Positions 17,812 to 27,428 are shown, counted from the stretch's first letter. The stretch: 64,000 nt of DNA from CAVVEQ01 sp963806635 (GCA_963806635.1 CAWDZA010000015.1:1-64000), one strand, 5' to 3'. A program made the numbers and translations. The notes: a model not told the origin generated them from the sequence alone.

Positions 17812-19046
17812 GCGCTTCTCCGTGGAAATTCTTCGAAGTTGGAATTATATCCCCTCCCTGGTACCTGAATCGTCAGATGGATAACTTCGGCAGGTTTCTC
17901 GCCGGTTTGCCAATTCCTGAGGAATGAAAACAAGTCCATGCCTGGCACCCTTCCGGCGGGGATTTGCGTGTCGGTCGGGACGGGGGTATCGCTGGGGACT
18001 TCGGTTGGAATGGGGGTTTGCGTGGCAGGCTCCGTGGGCGGGATGGTGCTGGTGGGGGGAAGCGGGGTGGCAGTTGGGCTGGCCGTCCGCGTTGGCGTTC
18101 TGGAAGGTGTGCGGGTGGGGGTTTTGGATGGTGCGACAGTGGGTCCCACAGCATAGGCGGCATGCAGGATGTAATAAGGACCCCAGGGTCCGGTGGCCAC
18201 TCCAGCGCCGATATCGGTGAGGTAGGGGTTGGTGGCTGGGATCATATGCAGATCATCCGACCAGGCTGACATGATCTGGGAGAGGGAGGTGAAGCCGCGC
18301 GCCCAATTTTCGGTGGCAAACACGGTTGCTCCGTTACCGTATCCGGCTCCCGCGATCCTGCCCGATACATTGCCGATATGACCGTTAAGATGATTGGCGG
18401 CCATATATTCAGCCGTCCATTGTGCAGTGCCCATCAAGATCGAATTCACTCTGAGCGCCGGGTAACCATTGGCCACGCGCAGCGCGTTCATGGCGTTGAT
18501 CAATTGCATCGCGCTCACCGGTCCACCCGGGGTGAGCTGCCCCCCGTTTACGGTGGGCGAGGCGGTAAGGGTGGGGGCGGGCGTTCGCGAGCGGGTTGGC
18601 GTGGGGGAGGGTCCGTTCGTGCGGGTGAACGTGGGAACTGACGGAGTCCGGGTTTTCGTGGCCGTGAGCGCGGATCGCGTTTTGGATGCCGTTTGTGACT
18701 TGAAACTGGTGGAGGTCTGGCTGGGCGTCTTTTGGGTTGGCAAAACTTGAACCGTTTGGGTGATCGAGGACGAAGGCAGCAAGGTGATGGTTCTCGTACC
18801 GGTGATCGTCGCAGTTTGGGATGCCGCCAGCGATGCTGCCGGGGTTGAGGAGGCAGTTCCGATGGGGATCGCTGTCAAGGTCTGCGGCTGGAAGGGCGTC
18901 AGGCTGGGAATGGGGGAGTTGGTTATCGTTGAGGTACTGGTTGAAGTGGGCGGCAGCACATAAGCTGCCATCTCCTGGGGGATCAAGCAGGCGGCGGAAA
19001 CAAGAGAGATCAGTGTCAAAACAATAACTGATCTTGAAAGCTTCAC
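17808..19046 (-). CDS. CAP-domain (SCP/PR1-like) lipoprotein with Ser/Thr/Pro-rich spacers
   Basis: 412 residues. A lipoprotein signal with SAAC (Cys20), a long Ser/Thr/Pro spacer (about 30-170), one CAP domain (about 178-296: MNALRVANGYPALRVN, then WTAEYMAANHLNGHIGNV, FATENWARG, SAWSDDLHMIPATNPYLTDI) and a second Pro/Thr spacer. His and Glu of the CAP cavity are present (NGHIG, ATENW, LHMI). Function of bacterial CAP lipoproteins is mostly unknown; sterol/lipid binding or cell-wall roles are proposed. Oddly it sits between gatA and gatB, overlapping each by 4 nt. Confidence 0.88.
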   Translation of the reverse strand: MKLSRSVIVLTLISLVSAACLIPQEMAAYVLPPTSTSTSTITNSPIPSLTPFQPQTLTAIPIGTASSTPAASLAASQTATITGTRTITLLPSSSITQTVQVLPTQKTPSQTSTSFKSQTASKTRSALTATKTRTPSVPTFTRTNGPSPTPTRSRTPAPTLTASPTVNGGQLTPGGPVSAMQLINAMNALRVANGYPALRVNSILMGTAQWTAEYMAANHLNGHIGNVSGRIAGAGYGNGATVFATENWARGFTSLSQIMSAWSDDLHMIPATNPYLTDIGAGVATGPWGPYYILHAAYAVGPTVAPSKTPTRTPSRTPTRTASPTATPLPPTSTIPPTEPATQTPIPTEVPSDTPVPTDTQIPAGRVPGMDLFSFLRNWQTGEKPAEVIHLTIQVPGRGYNSNFEEFPRRSA

Positions 19047-20638
19047 CCCAGCACCTTGGGTCGTTCCTTCCGCCAGGATTCCCCCTCAGTCGCCTGCTCA
19101 TATGCCCTTGCGATTCGCAGCAATTTGCCTTCCTGGAAATCCGCGGCGAGGAACTGGATGCCGATGGGCAGCCGTTCTGAATCCAGACCGGCGGGGATGG
19201 AAATGGCCGGGGTGCCAGCGTGATTGGCGGGCACGGTCAGCTGATCGGCGTATTGCATCAGGACTGAATCGCCATACACTGCCCCCAGCGGGAAAGCGGT
19301 TGTGGGGGTGGTGGGCGTTAGCAGCGCGTCGAGCTGGTATTTGCCGCCGGGGTCGAATGCCTGGTCGAAATCATGGCGGATCATTGCCCGCACTTTGAGC
19401 GCGCGATTATAGTACTGCTGGCTGTATTGGGCAGCGCTGACGTACATACCCATCAGGATGCGCAGCTTGGGCTGGGGTCCGAACCCCTGGCTGCGGGATT
19501 TCCGGTACAGGGTCTTGAGATCGGGGGTGGGGTCAGGGGTGCGATAACCGTATTTCACCCCATCAAATCGGTGCAGGTTCGAGGCAGCCTCCACCCGGCT
19601 GATGACGAAATAAGCCGGGATGCCGTAACGGGTGTTCGGCATGGGAACATCTTCCACGATGACCGCCCCGAGCGACTTGAGCACATCTGCGGCGCGAAGG
19701 ATGGATGCTGCGATCTCATCCGGCAGGGGCTGGTCGTGATATTCACCAGTTTGGGGGTCTGGATAGGAGATCCGGAAGTAATCAGATGATAGCCCGATGC
19801 GCATGCCTTTCACGCCTTTTTCCAATTCCGCCAGGTAATCACCGGCCGGGACTGTCGCCGAGGTGGCATCGTGTGGATCACTTCCGGCGATCACCTGCAG
19901 CATCAGGGCGGCATCCCGAACCGTCCGGCTAACCGGACCGGGGCAATCCAGGGAAGAGCCGAAGGCGATCAACCCGTAGCGCGAGACGCGTCCATAGGTG
20001 GGTTTGAGCCCGACAACTCCGCAGAAGGCAGCTGGCTGACGGATGGACCCGGCGGTATCGGTCCCCAGGGAGAGAACAGATTCACCCGCGGCGACGGAGG
20101 AAGCGCTGCCTCCGGAAGAGCCACCAGGGACACGGCTGGGATCCCATGGGTTGCGCGGGCTGGGTTGGAATGCGGAGGATTCAGACGAGGATCCATAGGT
20201 GAACTCATCCAGGTTGGCTTTGCCGGTCATCACCGCGCCGGCCTGAAAAAGGCGCTCTGCCGGGGTTGCCGTGTAGGGAGCAGTGTAATTGGCCAGGATC
20301 TTTGAAGCAGCGGTGGAAGGCGTTCCCTTCACACAGAAAATATCCTTGACCGAAGTTGGCACGCCTGCCAGAAGTCCGGGATCATCCCCGCGGGCAATGC
20401 AGGCATCCACCGCTTCCGCTTGTTTTTGGGCGGTCTCGCGGGTGAGGGTAATGTAGGAATGGACTTTTTGCTTATCCTCGGAGGTGATCTCTCCAGGCTC
20501 CAGGGAAGGGCTGCGTCCTTCCACCCGTTCAATACGGACAAAAGCGGATGAAAGCACCTCCTGGGCGGAGACCTTCTTTTGCTTCACCAAATCAGCGATA
20601 TCACTGGCAGACAGGTCGCAGAGGTCCATACTCATCAA
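19043..20638 (-). CDS. gatA: Asp/Glu-tRNA amidotransferase subunit A
   Basis: 531 residues, amidase-signature family. It releases ammonia from glutamine for the GatB site. The catalytic triad is present with the known spacing: Lys98 (SVKDI), Ser173 (cis-Ser, GGSSGGS) and Ser197 (DTAGSIRQPAA, nucleophile). The C-terminal part has NHAGTPAISIPAG and LPIGIQFLA. The ATG overlaps gatC by 4 nt. It is slightly longer than usual (about 485) owing to insertions near residues 40-60 and 235-320. Confidence 0.95.
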   Translation of the reverse strand: MMSMDLCDLSASDIADLVKQKKVSAQEVLSSAFVRIERVEGRSPSLEPGEITSEDKQKVHSYITLTRETAQKQAEAVDACIARGDDPGLLAGVPTSVKDIFCVKGTPSTAASKILANYTAPYTATPAERLFQAGAVMTGKANLDEFTYGSSSESSAFQPSPRNPWDPSRVPGGSSGGSASSVAAGESVLSLGTDTAGSIRQPAAFCGVVGLKPTYGRVSRYGLIAFGSSLDCPGPVSRTVRDAALMLQVIAGSDPHDATSATVPAGDYLAELEKGVKGMRIGLSSDYFRISYPDPQTGEYHDQPLPDEIAASILRAADVLKSLGAVIVEDVPMPNTRYGIPAYFVISRVEAASNLHRFDGVKYGYRTPDPTPDLKTLYRKSRSQGFGPQPKLRILMGMYVSAAQYSQQYYNRALKVRAMIRHDFDQAFDPGGKYQLDALLTPTTPTTAFPLGAVYGDSVLMQYADQLTVPANHAGTPAISIPAGLDSERLPIGIQFLAADFQEGKLLRIARAYEQATEGESWRKERPKVLG

Positions 20639-20943
20639 AGCTCCTGGTGGAGGATGTCAGGCACGATCACATAGCCATTAACGAATTCAGGAAACTGTTT
20701 GGTGAGCAGATCCCGGTCGGGAAACGCTGAGGAGCTATCCGCACGCAGCTCCTGGCTGTTCACCTGCGGATAGGGTACTCCGTGGATCTCGGTCGGGAGG
20801 TTTTCAACCAGTGGTACCGCCGCCAATTCATCAATGGTTTTTAATTGGCGGTTAAGTTGCTCTCGAAGATAATCGGCCTGATCGGGTTCAAATTCGAAGG
20901 AGGCAAGTTCAACCAGGTGGGAGAATGTTTCGGGATCAATCAT
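20635..20943 (-). CDS. gatC: Asp/Glu-tRNA amidotransferase subunit C
   Basis: 102 residues. A small stabilising subunit that wraps around GatA. The start at 20943 (MIDPETFSHLVELASFEF) has AAGGA upstream and matches the family start; an upstream ATG is rejected. The typical FEPDQADYLREQLNRQLKTI helix, the VENLPTEIHGVPYP loop and a C-terminal strand with FPEFVNGYVIVPDIL are seen. First gene of the gatC-gatA-CAP-gatB unit. Confidence 0.92.
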   Translation of the reverse strand: MIDPETFSHLVELASFEFEPDQADYLREQLNRQLKTIDELAAVPLVENLPTEIHGVPYPQVNSQELRADSSSAFPDRDLLTKQFPEFVNGYVIVPDILHQEL

Positions 20944-21027
20944 TATTTTTCCTTGGGAGTGTTCGGAATAATACGCTCCCATTTATAGAGGTCGTATGAA
21001 AAAAAATCAGACCGCAAAGTGATTACT

Positions 21028-21465
21028 TTATGGGCAAGGTGTGCCAAGTGCGACTTGTGTTAGGCAATAATTTACAGTAGCTTGAACATCCACTGTAGGT
21101 TGTTTCGTATTTGTCGGGATCCTGGTTTCGGTCGGCGTCTTGGTGACCGTCGGAGTATTCGTCCGCGTGGGGGTGTTCGTAGGCGTGGAAGTAAAAGTGG
21201 GCAACACCCAGCCCGTGCGCGTGGGGGGCAGGGTCTGCGTGGACTGGATTTCCCTATCGACTGGGGGAGTGGCTGTCCAGGTGGGTGGCAGGGAGCGCAG
21301 GGTGGCGGTGCTGGTGGGAAGCTCTATCAGGGCGGGCATGGTGGGCGGAGGGAAAGGATTGAGCGAAGAATTCGGGTCCATCGCGATCTGGGCGAACACG
21401 ACCACCAGACAGCAAATGCTTATTAAACCAATGATGGAAAGGATATCCCAAACCCTTGAATTCAT
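21028..21465 (-). CDS. Single-pass membrane protein with Thr/Pro-rich outer segment, unknown function
   Basis: 145 residues from the ATG at 21465, which has GGGAGG upstream. One membrane helix (about 8-30, ILSIIGLISICCLVVVF) is followed by a Thr/Pro-rich stretch with TxTPT repeats (about 55-125) and a short tail with two Cys (NYCLTQVALGTPCP). Such proteins are common in Anaerolineae and have no known role. It lies 85 nt downstream of the gatC start side on the same strand but in front of gatC, so the two may be co-transcribed. Confidence 0.65.
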   Translation of the reverse strand: MNSRVWDILSIIGLISICCLVVVFAQIAMDPNSSLNPFPPPTMPALIELPTSTATLRSLPPTWTATPPVDREIQSTQTLPPTRTGWVLPTFTSTPTNTPTRTNTPTVTKTPTETRIPTNTKQPTVDVQATVNYCLTQVALGTPCP

Positions 21466-21617
21466 GCCATCCTCCCGCGAATCTCTCCAGATTTGCCTTT
21501 CTGTCAGTATAGCTGAGAAATTACCCCTGTCAAGCACGCCCCGGATTACGGATTTGATAAGCCAAAGGCCCGCTCTTAACGATGGGTGGTAGAAAAGCTG
21601 GAATATAATCAATCCCA

Positions 21618-23978
21618 ATGAGGAAAGCCCCTTTGCCGCAGCCTTCCCCCGATCAAAAACTCTCGGCTGGACCTGCGCGGGTGGAGATCAACCTCGACCT
21701 CGAGCCAGGTACGGACCTGGAAGTGACCCTGACCGCCCGCTCGGATAAGGGTCAGCCCATCGCCACCCGGGTGGTGAAATTCCGGAACCCTAATAATCCC
21801 GCAGTAGAACCATCTGATTTAGTTGAATCCACTGAGGAAAATGTCATTACCCCCTCCCCGAAGGTGGGAAGCGGCAATACGAGAAGTTTGCAGGAACACT
21901 GGCTGAGGTTTTGGGCAAGCTTCACCACCTGGTGGAGAAGGCTTGGCCGGTCCTGGGGCAGGCGCTCCACATTTTGGCTTTTCCTGGCTGCGATCCTGAT
22001 CTACCTTGTTGTACGTTTGATCGCGTTGGAATCCTTCCCGATCTATTTTTTCACAGACGAAGCCGTGCAGACCATCTTGGCGCAGGATTTTCTGCGGGAC
22101 GGATTAACCAGTTACAACCACGAATTCCTACCGACATATTTTGTCAACGGCTCGCAATATAACCTGAGCACTTCGGTCTATTTACAAGTTCTGCCATTGA
22201 TGCTCTTTGGAAAATCTATTTTTGTCACCCGGGCCGCGAGCGTGCTGGTGACAGTGCTGGCAGCCTTTGCGGTGGGGTTAACCATGCTGAAGGTGTTCCG
22301 CAGCCGATTTTCCTGGCTGGCTATCCTGCTGCTCTCGATCACCCCTGCCTGGTTCCTTCACTCGCGTACCGCCTTTGAAACCGCGCTCGCTACCACCTTC
22401 TACGCTGTTTTCATTTACTGTTACCTGATCTATCGAACGCAAAACCCGCGATATATCTATGCGGCTGTCGTTGCCGGGGCGTTGTGTTTCTATAGTTACA
22501 GCCCTGCACAAATGGTGATGCTGGTTTCCGCAGTCTTGTTGGTCGTTTCCGATTTCAAGTATCATCGCGAAAAATGGCGGGTTATCCTGAAAGCATTCGG
22601 TCTGGCGGTGATCCTGGCGCTGCCCTATGCCCGCTTCCTGGCGGCGCACGGAGCTGAAAATTACCGCCACTTGATCATCCTGCAATCCTACTGGCTTTCG
22701 GATAAAACCCTGCCGCAGAAGCTGGGTATTTTTGGGACGGAATACCTGAAAGGTCTTAATCCTCTCTACTGGTTCCTGCCGAACAACACAGATTTTGTAC
22801 GCCACGTGATGAAAGGCTATGGTCACATCCTTCTCATCACTTTTCCGTTTTTTGTAGCCGGGATGGTGCAATGTGTTCGGTTCTTCCGCAAGACGGAATA
22901 CCGTGCCATGCTGATCTTTTTCCTGGCGGCTCCGGCGGGAGCTGCCCTGGTGGACCTAGGGGTAACTCGTGCGCTCTTTATGGTAATCCCCGCAGTGATC
23001 CTCACTTCGTTGGGTCTTGAAATGGCTTTTGGTTGGCTGGAGCGGCGCAAGGTGCCGCACAACGCTCTGGCAGGCGGGCTTTTTGCCGTACTGGCATTCT
23101 TTAATTTTTATATGCTGCGCGATGCGGTGGTGAACGGACCGGTCTGGTTCACGGATTACGGGCTGGGTGGTATGCAGTATGGCGGCAAGGAGCTTTTCGG
23201 GGAAACTCGCCAGTTTCTGAAGGAAAACCCCGGCACCTACCTGATCATTACCCCATCGTGGGCGAACGGGGCGGATATTTTGGCCCGCTTCTACTATGAT
23301 GATCCGCAGCCATTCCAGCTTGGCAGTATTGACGGATTTATCGACCAGAAGCAAAAGCTCACCTCAAATACGGTCTTCGTGGTCACACCCGAAGAGCTGG
23401 ACCGCCTGAAGGCGACCGGAAAATTCACCAACCTGCGCATTCTTAAGACCATGCCCTATCCCACGGGTAAACCCGGTTTCTATTTCATCAAGATAGATTA
23501 TGTGCCCAATATAGATGATATATTCACAGCAGAAAAAGCTTCGCGCTTGAGCTTCCAGGAGACCAATATCAACCTGACCGATGGAACCCCTGTGAGGGTG
23601 AGGTATTCCACCCTGGACATGGGACCGATCCAAAATGCGTTTGACAACAATGAAGGTACCCTAATCCGCTCTGAACAAGCCAACCCTTTGCGGATGCAGC
23701 TTTTCTTCAAGGAGCCGCGCGATTTGCAAAAGGTCAGCGTCCGGGTGGGGGGTACGCCCACCGAGGTGACCGTGGAGGTTTACCTGCCTGGCTCGGAGAC
23801 GCCTTTGACCTTCAAGGGTGAAAAAGGGGAGACTCCCGACCCACGGGATGTGGTGGTCGATTTTGGCAGGGTGCTTTCAGCTGTTCGCGTGGATATTTCC
23901 ACGAAAAGTGTCCGGGATGGCGAGCCAGCCCACGTGCACATCTGGGATATTGTTTTACCTGTAATGGGTACCCAATGA
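21618..23978 (+). CDS. Glycosyltransferase family 39 / ArnT-like membrane protein
   Basis: 786 residues. A cytoplasmic N-terminus of about 115 residues, then a membrane domain with 10-12 helices (about 118-500), then an outside domain to the end. The first outer loop holds YFFTDEAVQTILAQDFLRDG, with the acidic pair of GT39/PMT enzymes that use polyprenyl-phosphate sugars. The helices around TFPFFVAGMVQC and LDLGVTRALFMVIPAVI fit the family. The C-terminal 150 residues look like a beta-rich carbohydrate-binding unit. The acceptor is unknown. It leads a three-gene set with 4-nt overlaps. Confidence 0.85.
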   Translation: MRKAPLPQPSPDQKLSAGPARVEINLDLEPGTDLEVTLTARSDKGQPIATRVVKFRNPNNPAVEPSDLVESTEENVITPSPKVGSGNTRSLQEHWLRFWASFTTWWRRLGRSWGRRSTFWLFLAAILIYLVVRLIALESFPIYFFTDEAVQTILAQDFLRDGLTSYNHEFLPTYFVNGSQYNLSTSVYLQVLPLMLFGKSIFVTRAASVLVTVLAAFAVGLTMLKVFRSRFSWLAILLLSITPAWFLHSRTAFETALATTFYAVFIYCYLIYRTQNPRYIYAAVVAGALCFYSYSPAQMVMLVSAVLLVVSDFKYHREKWRVILKAFGLAVILALPYARFLAAHGAENYRHLIILQSYWLSDKTLPQKLGIFGTEYLKGLNPLYWFLPNNTDFVRHVMKGYGHILLITFPFFVAGMVQCVRFFRKTEYRAMLIFFLAAPAGAALVDLGVTRALFMVIPAVILTSLGLEMAFGWLERRKVPHNALAGGLFAVLAFFNFYMLRDAVVNGPVWFTDYGLGGMQYGGKELFGETRQFLKENPGTYLIITPSWANGADILARFYYDDPQPFQLGSIDGFIDQKQKLTSNTVFVVTPEELDRLKATGKFTNLRILKTMPYPTGKPGFYFIKIDYVPNIDDIFTAEKASRLSFQETNINLTDGTPVRVRYSTLDMGPIQNAFDNNEGTLIRSEQANPLRMQLFFKEPRDLQKVSVRVGGTPTEVTVEVYLPGSETPLTFKGEKGETPDPRDVVVDFGRVLSAVRVDISTKSVRDGEPAHVHIWDIVLPVMGTQ

Positions 23979-24391
23979 CTTCCCAGGACCACCCCCATGC
24001 TCGGCGTTCGGCTGTCTTGATCATCCTCGCTGGGATCACCCTGGCCATTTCACTGGTCGGCTGGCTGCGGCTCCTGGTGGCCATCGGTGGGTGGAATTAT
24101 CTGGGCGAGATCGCACCGGCTGTGCTGCCGGTATATTTGGCGATCTCAGGGATGATCTGGGCTTTGATCGGAATGGTTTCCGCAGTGGGGATCTGGTTCC
24201 GCAAGCGCTGGGCGATCATTCTACTAGGATGCGCGGTGATCAGCTTCACGGTATGGTATTGGCTGGATAGGCTTGTGCTCAGCGCCAACCCGGACGCGAA
24301 TGCAAACATTCTCTTCAGCCTGGTGTTCACGGCAGGGATCCTTGCATATTTTGCTGGATCCATTTTGGCGGTTTGGCAGGAGGCCGAATGA
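23975..24391 (+). CDS. Four-helix membrane protein of unknown function
   Basis: 138 residues with four predicted helices (about 12-30, 45-70, 75-95 and 108-128) and short loops. Overlaps the GT39 gene by 4 nt and the CYTH gene by 4 nt, so it is translated with both. No family recognised; it could assist the GT39 enzyme in the membrane. Confidence 0.7.
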   Translation: MTSQDHPHARRSAVLIILAGITLAISLVGWLRLLVAIGGWNYLGEIAPAVLPVYLAISGMIWALIGMVSAVGIWFRKRWAIILLGCAVISFTVWYWLDRLVLSANPDANANILFSLVFTAGILAYFAGSILAVWQEAE

Positions 24392-25008
24392 GTTCAGAAA
24401 AATCACAGAACGACCATTTGGAGATAGAGGTTAAATTCTTCCTGACCGATCCGGTTGGGTTTGAGGAAAGGGTTAACCAGATTGGGGCTAAGCTTACTCA
24501 GCCGCGGGTGCTGGAGAAGAACCTGCGCTTCGACACGCCCGATGGACGCCTGCGCAGTGCACGCGAGGTGCTGCGGCTCCGGATGGATACCCGTGCGAGG
24601 TTGACTTTCAAAGGACCTGCCCAGGCGGATCAGCCAGTCGCGATTCGCCCGGAGATCGAATTCACCGTTAGCGATTTTGAGCAAGCCCATCAGTTCCTGA
24701 ATGCGCTCGGATTTTCGGTAGGCGTTATTTATGAAAAGTACCGCACAGCATATACCATCGGGGATGCTGAAATTTCGCTGGATGAGATGCCCTTTGGCAA
24801 CTTCTGCGAGATCGAAGCCGGAGATGCCGGAGCCGTGCGCCTCCTGGCAGAGCAATTGGGTCTGAAATGGGAAGACCGTATTTTAGCCAGCTACCTGCAG
24901 ATTTTCGACACGCTTAAAATCCGGCGGGGGTGGACAATGCGGGATTTGACATTCGAGAACTTCACCGACCTGACGATCATCCCCGAAGATCTCCTGCCGA
25001 AATCGTAA
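24388..25008 (+). CDS. CYTH-domain protein (class IV adenylate cyclase / thiamine-triphosphatase-like)
   Basis: 206 residues from ATG at 24388 (MSSEKSQND). The CYTH signature EIEVK (11-15) opens the first strand. Basic and acidic residues line the tunnel: LRLRMD, RLTFKGP, RPEIEF, KYRTAYTIGDAEISLDEMP, FCEIEAG. Such enzymes act on triphosphate or polyphosphate groups with Mg or Mn. The CyaB-type layout favours cAMP or polyphosphate chemistry, but the substrate cannot be told. Confidence 0.88.
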   Translation: MSSEKSQNDHLEIEVKFFLTDPVGFEERVNQIGAKLTQPRVLEKNLRFDTPDGRLRSAREVLRLRMDTRARLTFKGPAQADQPVAIRPEIEFTVSDFEQAHQFLNALGFSVGVIYEKYRTAYTIGDAEISLDEMPFGNFCEIEAGDAGAVRLLAEQLGLKWEDRILASYLQIFDTLKIRRGWTMRDLTFENFTDLTIIPEDLLPKS

Positions 25009-25109
25009 TCCGAATAAGAGTATTCTCGTCGAGTAGGCAGAAATCAGGAATTTTATTGATATAATTCCATCTCGCGTTTAAGCGAAAGTTGTTGAATTGA
25101 AGGAAGAGA

Positions 25110-25439
25110 ATGCCGCTTTACACCTATCGTTGCGAAAATTGCGGGGTGCAATTTGACCAACAGCAAAAATTTTCGGATACCCCCCTGACGACCTGCCCCG
25201 AGTGCGGCAAGAAGAAACTGCACAAAGTTTACAGCCCGGTCGGGATCGTATTCAAGGGCTCTGGTTTTTACGCCACAGACCACAAATCGCCATCCGGAAT
25301 GAAATACGGATCGAAATCGGAGGAGAAATCAGAAAATTCCTCCAATGAGAAAACGACTGAACCTGCATCGGGAAAAGAGACCACTTCGGAGCCGAAAGGG
25401 GCTCCAGCCACCAAAACCGATCCCGCTCCCAAATCTTGA
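25110..25439 (+). CDS. FmdB-type zinc-ribbon protein
   Basis: 109 residues. The N-terminal ~60 residues are the FmdB zinc ribbon with Cys8, Cys11, Cys29 and Cys32 and the conserved YSPVGIVFKGSGFYATD. The rest is a charged, low-complexity Ser/Lys/Glu/Pro tail. Named after a putative regulator of formamidase genes; the real role is not settled. Confidence 0.9.
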   Translation: MPLYTYRCENCGVQFDQQQKFSDTPLTTCPECGKKKLHKVYSPVGIVFKGSGFYATDHKSPSGMKYGSKSEEKSENSSNEKTTEPASGKETTSEPKGAPATKTDPAPKS

Positions 25440-25460
25440 TCAATCCATCCATCCACTCCA

Positions 25461-25486
25461 AACGCCGATAACCCCGGCGTTTTTTA
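25461..25486 (+). terminator. Intrinsic terminator after the fmdB-like gene
   Basis: Stem AACGCCG / CGGCGTT with a short loop, followed by TTTTTT. Confidence 0.8.
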
Positions 25487-25608
25487 ATCCAGGGAGCCAA
25501 TCGCTCTCCACAGCCATCAAATACTCTCAAAGAGGGTCAAAATAGCCCCTCGGCTATTGATGTTATCATTGCAACTTTGTAGAATGATACCAACTTCCGG
25601 GAGTGTAT

Positions 25609-25749
25609 ATGTCCAAACAAACCAAATCCAATGGCAGGCCGGGCAAGTCCAGCGATCAACGCCGGTTGCAGGTATCCCAGATCATCATGGCTGTGATCGG
25701 GTTGATCGTGGTGCTTTCGATGGTGATTGCCGCGGTCGCCAATTTCTAA
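25609..25749 (+). CDS. 46-residue single-helix membrane protein
   Basis: Begins ATG-TCC-AAA with GGGAG 5 nt upstream and ends at TAA 25749. Reads MSKQTKSNGRPGKSSDQRR, then one hydrophobic helix (about 23-44: VSQIIMAVIGLIVVLSMVIA). A basic N-terminus and one helix fit a small regulatory membrane peptide. It lies 10 nt before the next gene, which has its own AAGGAG, so the two are likely co-transcribed. Confidence 0.7.
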   Translation: MSKQTKSNGRPGKSSDQRRLQVSQIIMAVIGLIVVLSMVIAAVANF

Positions 25750-25759
25750 GGAGTTTACC

Positions 25760-27337
25760 ATGCCCCGTAAAACGGGTTACTTTTGGCTGGCTGCCCTGTT
25801 GGGCGGTTGGGCTGTCGATTTTCTCTTCTGGGGTAAACCCCCAGGTATTTCAGTGCTTCTCTGGGTTGGATGGATTCTTGTGCTGGGGATGGGCCTCGGG
25901 TTCCTGGAGGGCATTCGCCCATCTCGGATCAACCTGCTGGTTGTGGGTCTGGCGATACTGGCTGGATCTGTGCCTTTCCTTCGGCGTGAGCCGTTCACCC
26001 TTTTCACTGCCTGCGTTCTGGCTTTTTGTTTCCTCTGTTTGTTGGCGTTCTCTTTTGCCAAAGGCTACTGGGTTTTTTACCGTATCCGGGATTATGTGAT
26101 TTCCACACTCCGGCTCATTGCGGATTGGTTCGCTGGCGCCCTTCGTCTGAAAAAAGCCCCGGCTGAGGATGGAAATGTGCAGAAACCCGCTGGCAAAAAA
26201 GGGGTTAGTGCTTTTCTGCTGGTGCTGCTGGGTCTTTTGCTGGCGCTGCCCTTACTTGGGATTTTCGGTGCGCTGCTTTCCTCCGCCGATCCTGTTTTTG
26301 GCAGCCGCCTGGCGGATTTCCTGAAAGTGTTCAATATTGATAACTTACCAGAATATCTTCTCCGGTTGTTTTATATCCTGGTTCTCTCTTATTTCATCGC
26401 CGGAAGTTTTGTGCATGCATTCTATAACCGTCACGATGAAAAACCCGATCCGGCTAAGGATGATTTCAAGCCTTTCATGAGCTGGATCCCTGCTGCCGTG
26501 ATCCTCTTCCTGGTGGACCTGATGTTCCTGGCGTTTGTGGTGATCCAGTTTACTTACTTTTTCGGCGCCCAGTCCAATATAACCGCCGAAGGTTACACAT
26601 TTTCCGAGTATGCGCGGCGCGGGTTCTTCGAACTGGTCGGCGTGGCAGTGATCAGCCTGCTGCTGGTGTTCGGTTTGGGCGCCATTACCAGGCGGGAAGG
26701 TCGGCGGGAGCAAGTGATCATCTCCGTTTTGATCGTTACGCTGATTGCGCTAGTGCTGGTTATTTTGCTTTCCTCCTGGCAGCGGTTGACCCTGTATGAA
26801 CAGGCGTACGGGTTCTCCCGTCTGCGTTCGTACACGACACTTTTCATCCCCTGGCTGGCAGCATTGCTTATTGCTGTGGGTGTGATGGATGTTACAGAAA
26901 AGATGCACCGTTTTGCTTTGACCCTTGTTATCGTGATCGCTGGGTTCGTTTTCAGCCTGGCGATCCTCAATGTGGATGGTTTCATCGCTAGCCGGAACAT
27001 TCAACGGGCGGAACAGGGCGAAAACTTCGACGCTTTTTATCTGGCAAGTTTATCGGCGGATGCCGTGCCTGTAATGTTCGATGGGTATTACAACGGGAAC
27101 ATTTCCAAAGTGGATCAGAATAAGCTGGGCGCGTCCTTGGCCTGTATGACCACCAAGTACTTGCCGGTGAAGAAAAACCCCTGGCAATCCTATAATATTC
27201 CGGAAGCCACTGCCACAGCGCTTTTCGTCGCAAACGAAAAGGTGCTTAACCAATACCACTTGGTTAGGTCAGACGGGTTGTGGCAGGTGAAAACCAGCGG
27301 CGAGACGATCACCTGCTTTACCGACTGGATGGACTGA
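25760..27337 (+). CDS. DUF4173/DUF4153-type polytopic membrane protein
   Basis: 525 residues from the ATG at 25760 (AAGGAG 8 nt upstream; the longer start is rejected). About 11-12 helices. The stretch AEGYTFSEYARRGFFELVGVAVIS (about 275-300) is the hallmark of DUF4173 proteins; other matches are the double helix at the N-terminus and LTLYEQAYGFSRLR. The C-terminal ~130 residues form a soluble outer domain with SRNIQRAEQG. The function is unknown in the whole family. Confidence 0.82.
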   Translation: MPRKTGYFWLAALLGGWAVDFLFWGKPPGISVLLWVGWILVLGMGLGFLEGIRPSRINLLVVGLAILAGSVPFLRREPFTLFTACVLAFCFLCLLAFSFAKGYWVFYRIRDYVISTLRLIADWFAGALRLKKAPAEDGNVQKPAGKKGVSAFLLVLLGLLLALPLLGIFGALLSSADPVFGSRLADFLKVFNIDNLPEYLLRLFYILVLSYFIAGSFVHAFYNRHDEKPDPAKDDFKPFMSWIPAAVILFLVDLMFLAFVVIQFTYFFGAQSNITAEGYTFSEYARRGFFELVGVAVISLLLVFGLGAITRREGRREQVIISVLIVTLIALVLVILLSSWQRLTLYEQAYGFSRLRSYTTLFIPWLAALLIAVGVMDVTEKMHRFALTLVIVIAGFVFSLAILNVDGFIASRNIQRAEQGENFDAFYLASLSADAVPVMFDGYYNGNISKVDQNKLGASLACMTTKYLPVKKNPWQSYNIPEATATALFVANEKVLNQYHLVRSDGLWQVKTSGETITCFTDWMD

Positions 27338-27352
27338 AACGGATCATAATTC

Positions 27353-27390
27353 AAAGAGGTCTCGCCATTTCGGCGAGACCTCTTTATCTA
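27353..27390 (+). terminator. Intrinsic terminator
   Basis: A 14-bp stem (AAAGAGGTCTCGCC / GGCGAGACCTCTTT) with a small loop, followed by ATCTATCG. Strong stem, weak T-run; the AAAG/CTTT ends also let it act on the other strand. Confidence 0.7.
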
Positions 27391-27428
27391 TCGAAAACCT
27401 TATATTTTCACATGGTAAAATCTTTTCC

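Noticed and set aside
18378..18750. Gly/Val-rich plus-strand frames opposite the CAP lipoprotein
   Set aside because: They are the reverse reading of Thr/Pro-rich repeats.
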